64,000 nucleotides of DNA from an uncultured Lachnospiraceae bacterium (GTDB taxonomy: Bacteria > Bacillota > Clostridia > Lachnospirales > Lachnospiraceae), in contig URRW01000004.1 of the NCBI GenBank assembly GCA_900550285.1, positions 1 through 64,000 on the forward strand, written 5' to 3'. The first letter of the stretch is position 1; every line of letters starts with the position of its first letter. The notes beneath the pieces were generated by a model. The model was not told where the DNA came from. It was given only the letters and a program-made list of their open reading frames with translations, and did no database searches. The translations under genes and the position numbers were made by a program. This document shows positions 42,220 through 49,160 of this stretch, piece after piece.

Positions 42220-42378
42220 GGTGGGACGGGTGCGCGCCGGACGGATACGCTTTTGGGAAAAGCGAAATTTTCTGCTTCCGTATTTGAAGGATTTGTATTA
42301 TAATAAAAAGGAATCTGATTTTTTACATACGGAATCAGTCATTGAGTTGAGTTAGACAGGAATAGAAGAGGTACAGCA

Positions 42379-43569
42379 ATGGAAAGAAGAGTAGGAACCA
42401 TTTCAAGAGGAATCCGCTGCCCGATCATCCGCGAGGGGGACAGGCTTTCAGACATCGTGGTGGAGAGCGTTCTGGAAGCGGCAAAGAGCGAGGGCTTTGA
42501 GCTGCGCGACAGGGACGTTATTTCGGTGACGGAGTCGATCGTGGCAAGATCCCAGGGCAACTATGCGTCGGTGGATGCGATCGCGGAGGATGTGAGGGCA
42601 AAGCTGGGCGGTGAGACGATCGGCGTGATCTTCCCGATCCTTTCCCGGAACAGATTCGCGATCTGCCTGCGGGGCATTGCGAAGGGGGCAAAGAAGGTAG
42701 TCCTGATGCTGAGCTATCCCAGCGACGAGGTTGGAAACGAGCTGGTTTCGCTGGATAAGCTGGATGAGGCGCAGGTCAATCCCTACAGCGACGTGCTCAC
42801 GCTGGAGCGCTACAGAGAGCTGTTTGGCGAGAACCGCCATCCCTTTACCGGCGTGGATTATGTGGAATATTACAGCCAGCTGATCCGGGAGTCCGGCGCG
42901 GATGTGGAGGTGATCTTTGCCAACAATCCGAGGGAGATCTTAAAGCATACCGATAAGGTGCTGACCTGCGACATCCATTCCAGGGCGCGCACAAAGCGGA
43001 TCCTGAAAGCGGCCGGCGCGGCGGTCGTATGCGGGCTGGACGAGATCCTGAACGCTCCGGTAAACGGCAGCGGCTGCAATGAGAAATACGGTCTGCTTGG
43101 TTCCAACAAATCTACGGAGGACACGGTAAAGCTGTTCCCCAGAGACTGTCAGGATCTTGTGCTGGATATTCAGAAGCAGGTGCTTGACAGAACCGGGAAG
43201 CATGTAGAGGTCATGGTATACGGCGACGGTGCGTTCAAGGATCCCGTAGGCAAGATCTGGGAGCTGGCGGATCCCTGCGTGGCAGCGGCAAACACCGAAG
43301 GGCTGGAAGGCACTCCGAACGAAGTGAAGCTGAAATATCTGGCGGACAACGACTTTAAGGAGCTGTCCGGCGAGGCGCTGAAAAATGCGATTTCCGACCG
43401 CATCAGAAGCAAGAAGGAGAATCTGGTAGGCGATATGGCTTCCCAGGGCACGACGCCCAGAAGGCTGACCGACCTGATTGGTTCTTTGTGCGACTTAACG
43501 AGCGGCTCCGGCGACAAGGGAACCCCGGTCGTTTTGGTGCAGGGATATTTTGATAATTTTACCGACTAA
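42379..43569 (+). CDS. coenzyme F420-0:L-glutamate ligase-like protein (CofE family)
   Basis: 396 aa. PF01996-like sequence: TISRGIRCPIIREGDRLSDIVVES, RDRDVISVTESIVARSQGNY, GVIFPILSRNRFA and a C-terminal VVLVQGYFDNF. True CofE adds glutamates to F420 in archaea and actinobacteria; Lachnospiraceae are not known to make F420, so the substrate is probably different. This form is also longer than CofE (about 250 aa), with an extra domain after residue 180 including VFANNPREILKHTDKVLTC-type sequence. AGAGGTA precedes the ATG. Confidence 0.75.
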   Translation: MERRVGTISRGIRCPIIREGDRLSDIVVESVLEAAKSEGFELRDRDVISVTESIVARSQGNYASVDAIAEDVRAKLGGETIGVIFPILSRNRFAICLRGIAKGAKKVVLMLSYPSDEVGNELVSLDKLDEAQVNPYSDVLTLERYRELFGENRHPFTGVDYVEYYSQLIRESGADVEVIFANNPREILKHTDKVLTCDIHSRARTKRILKAAGAAVVCGLDEILNAPVNGSGCNEKYGLLGSNKSTEDTVKLFPRDCQDLVLDIQKQVLDRTGKHVEVMVYGDGAFKDPVGKIWELADPCVAAANTEGLEGTPNEVKLKYLADNDFKELSGEALKNAISDRIRSKKENLVGDMASQGTTPRRLTDLIGSLCDLTSGSGDKGTPVVLVQGYFDNFTD

Positions 43570-43577
43570 AAATATTT

Positions 43578-43610
43578 CACAGCAGGTATTGACAACCGAT
43601 ACCTGCTGTG
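43578..43610. promoter_or_regulatory. 12-bp inverted repeat over the infC -35 region
   Basis: CACAGCAGGTAT (43578-43589) and ATACCTGCTGTG (43599-43610) are perfect reverse complements around a nine-base centre. Without a T run it is a poor terminator for the upstream gene; its overlap with the infC promoter suggests an operator. Confidence 0.55.
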
Positions 43611-43617
43611 TTAATAT
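43589..43617 (+). promoter_or_regulatory. promoter of infC-rpmI-rplT
   Basis: TTGACA (43589-43594), a 17-base spacer, TAATAT (43612-43617). Confidence 0.8.
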
Positions 43618-43622
43618 GTTCA

Positions 43623-43768
43623 AGTACGCGAGGCGTACAGTACAAGCAAGCAGAGTTCACTCTCACCCTATAGCGATCAGGCTCATAGGCGTTCACATTT
43701 TTTCTTTTTTGATGCAGGATTGCGGGAGAAGAGATTTTGGGAGTGGATGAAGAGGATCCACTTTTTTT
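43623..43768 (+). promoter_or_regulatory. structured infC leader with internal terminator (candidate L20-type leader)
   Basis: The 5' leader starts with hairpin GTACGC/GCGTAC, then a CCTAT/ATAGG stem around 43670-43690, a T-rich run, and a terminator AGTGGAT/ATCCACT with seven T (43742-43768). In other Firmicutes infC-rpmI-rplT is attenuated by L20 binding such a leader. I could not match the L20 motif itself, so the regulator is inferred from context. Confidence 0.5.
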
Positions 43769-43843
43769 GTGCGTATTCGCGCAGAAGGTATTGCCTGACG
43801 GCAGCCACGTCCGATATGGGATGCGTCAGGGCGCACATTTTTT
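43763..43843 (+). repeat. dispersed structured element, divergent copy 3
   Basis: After the T run come GTGCGTATTCGCGC, then TATTGCCTGACGGCA (43790-43804), then ATGCG...GCGCACATTTTTT. The parts and their order match the 3' portion of copies 1 and 2, but the last stem is weaker and can pair instead with the 5' TGTGCG. It ends 25 bases before the infC start. Confidence 0.55.
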
Positions 43844-43868
43844 ATCATTCTTATGGAGGGAAAGAGCC

Positions 43869-44375
43869 ATTAGCGAATTATTTATCAATGAACAGATCAG
43901 GGACAGGGAGATCCGCCTGATCGGGGAAAACGGTGAACAGCTCGGCATCATGTCTTCGAGAGAGGCGATGAAGCTGGCAGAAGAGGCAGGACTGGATCTG
44001 GTGAAGATTGCTCCTACGGCGAAGCCGCCCGTCTGCAAGATCGTAGATTACGGCAAGTACAGATATGAGCTTGCACGCAGGGAGAAGGACGCCAAGAAGA
44101 AGCAGAAAGTCATCGAGGTCAAGGAGATTCGGATGTCTCCCAACATTGATACCAATGATTTGAACACCAAGGTTTCGGCTGCGCGCAAATTTTTGGAGAA
44201 GGGCAACCGCGTGAAGATCACCCTTCGTTTCAGAGGCCGTGAGATGGCGCATATGTCCACGAGCAAGCACATTTTGGACGACTTTGCCCAGGCGCTTTCC
44301 GACATCGCGGTCGTAGAGAAGATGCCTAAGGTTGAAGGCAGAAGCATGATCATGTTTTTAACTGTAAAACGCTGA
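43869..44375 (+). CDS. infC: translation initiation factor IF-3 (ATT start)
   Basis: 168 aa. The conserved start SELFINEQIRDREIRLIGENGEQLGI begins at an ATT codon (43869-43871) eight bases after GGAGGG; no ATG or GTG in frame gives a normal protein (the ATG at 43737 would add 44 unrelated residues from the leader). ATT is the known autoregulatory start of infC, since IF-3 rejects non-standard codons. Domains: IF3-N, Lys-rich linker (REKDAKKKQKVIEVKEIRM), IF3-C. Confidence 0.93.
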   Translation: MSELFINEQIRDREIRLIGENGEQLGIMSSREAMKLAEEAGLDLVKIAPTAKPPVCKIVDYGKYRYELARREKDAKKKQKVIEVKEIRMSPNIDTNDLNTKVSAARKFLEKGNRVKITLRFRGREMAHMSTSKHILDDFAQALSDIAVVEKMPKVEGRSMIMFLTVKR

Positions 44376-44428
44376 CCTACAGTTAAAATATACGTTTCAG
44401 AAAATGAAGCAACAGGAGGAAATCAGAT

Positions 44429-44626
44429 ATGCCTAAAATGAAAACAAGCAGAGCTGCTGCAAAACGTTTTAAATTAACGGGAACCGGTAAGCTGAAGAGA
44501 GCAAAAGCTTACAAGAGCCATATCTTAACAAAGAAGTCTACCAAGAGAAAGAGAAATCTTCGTAAGGGTACGATGACAGACGCTACCAATGTTAAGAATA
44601 TGAAGAAGATTTTACCGTATTTATAA
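44429..44626 (+). CDS. rpmI: 50S ribosomal protein L35
   Basis: 65 aa, very basic. Starts PKMKTSRAAAKRFKLTGTGKLKR and ends in NMKKILPYL, as usual for L35. AGGAGGA precedes the ATG. Middle gene of infC-rpmI-rplT. Confidence 0.97.
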   Translation: MPKMKTSRAAAKRFKLTGTGKLKRAKAYKSHILTKKSTKRKRNLRKGTMTDATNVKNMKKILPYL

Positions 44627-44648
44627 GACGTAAGGAGGAATCGGCAAG

Positions 44649-45005
44649 ATGGCAAGAGTAAAAGGCGGCATGAGTGCCAGAAGAAAACATAATAAAGTAT
44701 TGAAGCTTGCGAAAGGATACAGAGGCGCCAGAAGCAAACAGTACAGAGTAGCAAAGCAGTCTGTTATGAGAGCGCTGACATCTTCTTACGCTGGCCGTAA
44801 GGAGAGAAAGCGTCAGATGAGACAGCTGTGGATCGCCCGTATCAACGCAGCTGCAAGACTGAACGGCTTATCCTATTCCAAGTTCATGTTCGGCTTAAAG
44901 CAGGCTGGCGTAGATATGAACAGAAAAATGCTGGCTGAGATGGCAGTAAACGACGCAGCAGGCTTTGCAACACTGGCAGAGCTGGCTAAGTCCAAAATTG
45001 CTTAA
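44649..45005 (+). CDS. rplT: 50S ribosomal protein L20
   Basis: 118 aa. Starts ARVKGGMSARRKHNKVLKLAKGYRG and has the QLWIARINAAARLNGLSYSKFM core. 23S rRNA assembly protein, and in other bacteria the repressor of its own operon. AAGGAGG precedes the ATG; a terminator at 45034-45066 follows. Confidence 0.97.
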   Translation: MARVKGGMSARRKHNKVLKLAKGYRGARSKQYRVAKQSVMRALTSSYAGRKERKRQMRQLWIARINAAARLNGLSYSKFMFGLKQAGVDMNRKMLAEMAVNDAAGFATLAELAKSKIA

Positions 45006-45033
45006 GCTTACGGCAATATCGCTGGAAATGACA

Positions 45034-45066
45034 ACCCTTCTGAAATGATTTTCAGGAGGGTTTTTT
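45034..45066 (+). terminator. intrinsic terminator after rplT
   Basis: ACCCTTCTGAAA pairs with TTTTCAGGAGGGT around a three-base loop, then six T. Confidence 0.9.
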
Positions 45067-45081
45067 AAATAAGGGGAAAAG

Positions 45082-46278
45082 ATGCAGGAAAAAAAGAAAA
45101 AACAGCCGGGACAGACGGCAAAAAAGCCCGCCGCGCTTTGCGGTCATTTCGGGAAATGCGGAGGCTGCAAATATTTGAATCTGTCCTATGAGGAACAGCT
45201 TGCGGCAAAGAAAAAGGTTGTCAGGGAGCTGATGGAAAAGCATTGCAAGGTAAAGCCGATCATCGGAATGGACGATCCGTGGCACTATCGCCATAAGGTG
45301 CAGGCGGTGTTCGGGCTCGATCGTAAGAAGCAGCAGATTTCCGGTGTTTATGAGGAAAAAACGCACCGCATTCTGCCGGTGGAAAGCTGCCTGATCGAGG
45401 ATCAGAAGGCGGACGCGATCATCAACACGGTGCGGGGCCTTTTAAAATCCTTCAAGATCAAGGTATATGACGAAGATACGGGCTACGGGCTTTTGCGTTA
45501 TGTGCTCGTGAGGAAGGCGCGCTATACGGAGGAGATCATGGTCGTTTTGGTAACGGCGTCCCCGGTATTTCCGTCCAAGAGGAATTTTGTGGATGCCCTC
45601 AGAAAGGTGCATCCGGAGATCACGACCGTGGTGCAGAATATCAATGACCGGACGGACAGCATGGTGCTGGGAAGCCGTTTTCAGGTGCTTTACGGAAAGG
45701 GCTATATCGTAGACAGGCTGTGTAGCTGCAGCTTTAAGATCTCGCCGGGCTCTTTTTATCAGGTCAATCCCGAGCAGGCGCAGAAGCTGTATGAAAAGGC
45801 GATTGAGCTGGCAGAGCTGAGCGGGAAGGAGACGGTCGTGGACGCTTACTGCGGCACGGGAACGATCGGCATTATCGCCGCCTCCAAAGCCGGGAAGGTG
45901 ATCGGCGTGGAGTCCAATGGGGACGCGGTGCGGGATGCGGTTGGCAACGCAAAGGCAAACAACGTGAAAAATATCCGTTTTTACAGGGATGACGCGGGCA
46001 GGTTTCTGCAGGGCTGCGCCGCGGACGGCATCGGCGTGGACGTGCTTTTGATGGATCCGCCCAGAGCCGGGAGCAGCGAAGAATTTTTGAACGCGGCAGC
46101 GATGATCCGTCCGAAAAAAATCGTTTATGTATCCTGCAATCCGGCGACGCTGGAGCGGGATGCAGCGATTCTGGAGAAAAACGGATACCGTGCAAAAGAG
46201 GTGTGGCCGGTGGATATGTTCCCCTGGTCGGGCGCTGTGGAGGCGGTATGCTCTTTTGTTTTGAAAAAGGACAGATGA
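45082..46278 (+). CDS. class I SAM-dependent RNA (uracil-5) methyltransferase, RlmD/TrmA family
   Basis: 398 aa. A Cys cluster CGHFGKCGGCKY (residues 20-31) with a later CLIED Cys fits a 4Fe-4S site of the RlmD type. SAM motif VVDAYCGTGTIGI near 252; catalytic Cys in YVSCNPATLERD near 353; C-terminal VDMFPWSGAVEAV is the family end motif. No N-terminal TRAM domain is evident. Target is U747, U1939 or tRNA U54; not decidable. GGGGAAAA precedes the ATG. Confidence 0.92.
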   Translation: MQEKKKKQPGQTAKKPAALCGHFGKCGGCKYLNLSYEEQLAAKKKVVRELMEKHCKVKPIIGMDDPWHYRHKVQAVFGLDRKKQQISGVYEEKTHRILPVESCLIEDQKADAIINTVRGLLKSFKIKVYDEDTGYGLLRYVLVRKARYTEEIMVVLVTASPVFPSKRNFVDALRKVHPEITTVVQNINDRTDSMVLGSRFQVLYGKGYIVDRLCSCSFKISPGSFYQVNPEQAQKLYEKAIELAELSGKETVVDAYCGTGTIGIIAASKAGKVIGVESNGDAVRDAVGNAKANNVKNIRFYRDDAGRFLQGCAADGIGVDVLLMDPPRAGSSEEFLNAAAMIRPKKIVYVSCNPATLERDAAILEKNGYRAKEVWPVDMFPWSGAVEAVCSFVLKKDR

Positions 46279-46288
46279 GGGAAAGCCG

Positions 46289-46909
46289 ATGAAAATACTG
46301 ATAACAGGTTTTGATCCCTTCGGCGGCGAAACGGTCAATCCGGCATATGAGGCGGTAAAGCTTCTGCCGGAGCGCATCGCCGGCGCTGAAATCGTAAAGC
46401 TGGAAATCCCGACGGAATTTGAAAAAAGCATGGAGATTTTGGAACAGGCAGTCCGGCAGGAGCTTCCCGACGCGGTGATCAGCGTCGGACAGGCGGGCGG
46501 ACGGGCAGAGATCACACCGGAGCGCATCGGCATCAATCTGGCGGATGCGCGGATTTGCGACAACGCGGGAAGCAAGCCGCAGGAAGAACCGCTTGCCGCA
46601 GACGGGCCTGCAGCCTATTTCAGCACGCTTCCGCTGAAGGAGATCGTAAAAAATGTGCAGGACAGCGGGAGCCCATGCCGGATTTCCAATTCTGCGGGAA
46701 CGTATGTGTGTAACAGCGTCATGTACCGGACGCTCCGTCTGGCAGAGACTTCGCAGCTGGGATTTCGTGCGGGCTTTATCCATGTGCCTTACGCGACGGA
46801 ACAGACCGTGACAAAGCCTGCCGGGACGCCGGGAATGGCGCTGGCAGACATTGCGCGGGGGCTTTGCGCCGCGGTGGAAGCGGTTGTAAAATATATGGGG
46901 GAAGGATGA
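46289..46909 (+). CDS. pcp: pyroglutamyl-peptidase I
   Basis: 206 aa. Family start MKILITGFDPFGGETVNPAYEAV; the catalytic triad is visible as Glu in PERIGINLADARI (near 80), Cys in AGTYVCNSVMY (near 143) and His in IHVPYATEQ (near 167). Removes N-terminal pyroglutamate from peptides. Ten bases after the methyltransferase, so co-transcribed; followed by a strong terminator. Confidence 0.95.
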   Translation: MKILITGFDPFGGETVNPAYEAVKLLPERIAGAEIVKLEIPTEFEKSMEILEQAVRQELPDAVISVGQAGGRAEITPERIGINLADARICDNAGSKPQEEPLAADGPAAYFSTLPLKEIVKNVQDSGSPCRISNSAGTYVCNSVMYRTLRLAETSQLGFRAGFIHVPYATEQTVTKPAGTPGMALADIARGLCAAVEAVVKYMGEG

Positions 46910-46910
46910 T

Positions 46911-46948
46911 AAAAAAGCGTGGCTGACAGATTCAGCTGCGCTTTTTTT
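46911..46948 (+). terminator. intrinsic terminator after pcp
   Basis: AAAAAAGCGTGGCTGA pairs with TCAGCTGCGCTTTTTTT. A following hairpin from the T run to an A run (46942-46979) resembles the post-terminator hairpins at 2374, 32948 and 39399. Confidence 0.85.
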
Positions 46949-47020
46949 AGCGGAGAAGTTCGCGAGCTTCTTAAAAAAACATCGGCACAGCAAAAAAAGC
47001 AGCAGTTCAGCATTTTTCGC

Positions 47021-47050
47021 TTTACATTATTATAAATAATGTTCTATAAT
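47021..47050 (+). promoter_or_regulatory. promoter and operator of the GH51/GH2 operon
   Basis: TTTACA (47021-47026), an 18-base spacer, TATAAT (47045-47050). The spacer holds a perfect palindrome ACATTATT-ATA-AATAATGT (47024-47042). A second repeat ATATTTTA/TAAAATAT (47049-47072) follows. Both fit operator sites of a repressor of sugar genes. Confidence 0.7.
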
Positions 47051-47131
47051 ATTTTATATAAAACTAAAATATATCTGCACCACGGAACGGGATACATTCC
47101 GGGCGCAGGGTCTTTCAGGAGGGTAAGCAGG

Positions 47132-49132
47132 ATGGAATTGCAGATTTCTTCTAAAAAAGGGGTTCCGGTACAGCCGGATATGATTGGACTGTTTTTTGAG
47201 GACATCAACTATGCGGCGGACGGCGGGCTGTATGCGGAGATGCTGGAAAACCGGGCGTTTGAGTTTGTGGACTGCTACGGCACGGTGGGCGATTACTATA
47301 CAAAGCCGGATCCGGGATATGGTTGGGAGACGGAGGCAGCCTTGCAGGATGCCGGACGGGAAAAAAGCGTGGCTGCCGGGCAGATGGAATATGTGAGCGG
47401 CAGCCCGGTAAACCGCGCCAATCCCCACTATCTGCGCTTTACGGCGAAAAAAGCGGGGCAGGGATTTTCCAATCAGGCATACGACGGCATTTATCTGGAA
47501 CAGGGAAAGTCCTACCGCGTAAGCTTTTATGCCCGGGCGGCGCAGTATCCGGCGGGGGATTTTGCCGTTTCGATAGAAAAGGACGGCAGGGTATTTGCCA
47601 AAGCGGAGGTTTCGTGCATCCATGCGTTACCGGGAAGCTGGCAGAAATGGGTAAAATATGAAACGCAGCTGCGGGCGGAGGAAACCGTGCGGGGCGCAAA
47701 ATTTGTGCTCCGGCTGACGGAATGCGGCACGGCAGAGTTTGACTTTCTTTCGATGATGCCGGCGGACGCGGTGGCAGGCGTGTTCCGCAAGGATCTGTTT
47801 GAGCTGTTAAAAGGGCTTCATCCGGGCTTTTTGCGGTTCCCCGGCGGCTGCATCATCGAGGGGAACACGCTGGAAAACCGTTATCGCTGGAAGGAAAGCG
47901 TCGGACCGGCAGAAGGGCGGCGCAGCAATTTTAACCGCTGGGCGGTGCATGAGACGAAGGAGGAAAACGGCTGGCATACCCGCTATTCCCACTACAATCA
48001 GACGCTTGGCATCGGCTATTATGAATATTTCCTGCTGTGCGAGCTGATCGGGGCAAAGCCGCTGCCGGTGCTCAATGTAGGACTTGCCTGCCAGTATCAG
48101 TCCTATGAGCTGGTGGAGATGGAGGAGCCGGAATTTCAGGAATTTATACAGGATGCCCTGGATCTGATCGAATTTGCAAACGGGGAGGCAGACAGCCGCT
48201 GGGGAAGCCTGCGGGCGCAGATGGGTCATCCAGAGCCCTTTGGGATGACGATGATCGGCATCGGGAACGAGCAGTGGCAGACGGAAAAGATCGACTTTTT
48301 TGCGCGCTACCGGGCGTTTGAGGAGGCGATCCATGCAAAATATCCCGAGATGAGGCTGATCGGCTCGGCAGGGCCGGACATCACGTCTGAGCGCTATGAG
48401 GCGGCATGGGATTTTTATAAAAAAGAGGTTCCCGCAAAGCAGAATTTCTGTTATGCGGTGGATGAGCACTATTATGTGAAGCCGGAATGGTTTTATGAAC
48501 ATACGGATTTTTATGACGAATATCCAAGGGATGTAAAAGTATTTTCCGGCGAATATGCGGCGCATCCAGTCAACGGCATGAATCGCCCGGACGCCAACAC
48601 CCTTGGCGGCGCGCTGGCGGAGGCGGCGTTTTTGACCGGGGTGGAGCGGAATGCGGACGTGGTCGTTTTGGCGTCCTATGCGCCGTTATTCGCACGGGTC
48701 GGCTATGCGCAGTGGTCGCCGGACATGATCTGGTTTGACGAGACGAAAGCCTACGGCACGCCCAGCTACTATGTGCAGAAGCTTTACGGGAAAAATCTGG
48801 GGACGGAGACGGTCTGCATGGACGGTCAGGAAAAAAAGCTGCGCCGGGAAAACGTTTATGTGAGCGTTTCTTATGACGAGGCGGCAAAAGAGCTGATCAT
48901 AAAGGCAGTCAACCATAACCGGGAGAAAAAGGTGCTGGCGCTTTCTGCGCCGGGCTGGGAGACGGCAGGGCAGGCGCGCTGCCAGATCCTTTCGGGGAAG
49001 GAAGAGGACTATAACTGCATCGAAGCGCCCGGGCGGGTCTGCGTCGTAGAAGAACAGCGAGAACTTGAAGAGGGGCTTATGCTGGAGCCGGACAGCTTTA
49101 CGGTGGCGCGGATTTTTGCGGTCAGAAAATAA
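47132..49132 (+). CDS. alpha-L-arabinofuranosidase (GH51)
   Basis: 666 aa, no signal peptide. GH51 features: MIGLFFEDINYAADGGLYAEMLENR at the start, FLRFPGGCIIEGN near 245, acid/base Glu in GIGNEQW near 380, nucleophile Glu in VFSGEYAAH near 475, and a C-terminal beta domain. Removes terminal arabinofuranose from internalised arabinan or arabinoxylan oligosaccharides. GGAGGG precedes ATG 47132. First gene of a set with a GH2 enzyme and a MATE exporter. Confidence 0.93.
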   Translation: MELQISSKKGVPVQPDMIGLFFEDINYAADGGLYAEMLENRAFEFVDCYGTVGDYYTKPDPGYGWETEAALQDAGREKSVAAGQMEYVSGSPVNRANPHYLRFTAKKAGQGFSNQAYDGIYLEQGKSYRVSFYARAAQYPAGDFAVSIEKDGRVFAKAEVSCIHALPGSWQKWVKYETQLRAEETVRGAKFVLRLTECGTAEFDFLSMMPADAVAGVFRKDLFELLKGLHPGFLRFPGGCIIEGNTLENRYRWKESVGPAEGRRSNFNRWAVHETKEENGWHTRYSHYNQTLGIGYYEYFLLCELIGAKPLPVLNVGLACQYQSYELVEMEEPEFQEFIQDALDLIEFANGEADSRWGSLRAQMGHPEPFGMTMIGIGNEQWQTEKIDFFARYRAFEEAIHAKYPEMRLIGSAGPDITSERYEAAWDFYKKEVPAKQNFCYAVDEHYYVKPEWFYEHTDFYDEYPRDVKVFSGEYAAHPVNGMNRPDANTLGGALAEAAFLTGVERNADVVVLASYAPLFARVGYAQWSPDMIWFDETKAYGTPSYYVQKLYGKNLGTETVCMDGQEKKLRRENVYVSVSYDEAAKELIIKAVNHNREKKVLALSAPGWETAGQARCQILSGKEEDYNCIEAPGRVCVVEEQRELEEGLMLEPDSFTVARIFAVRK

Positions 49133-49160
49133 GGGGATGAGGAAAGCGGGGTAATTTTTT

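Noticed and set aside
43737..43868. Upstream ATG extension of infC (44 extra residues)
   Set aside because: The extension lies across the leader terminator and repeat, is unrelated to IF-3, and the ATT codon at 43869 has a strong ribosome binding site at the family start.
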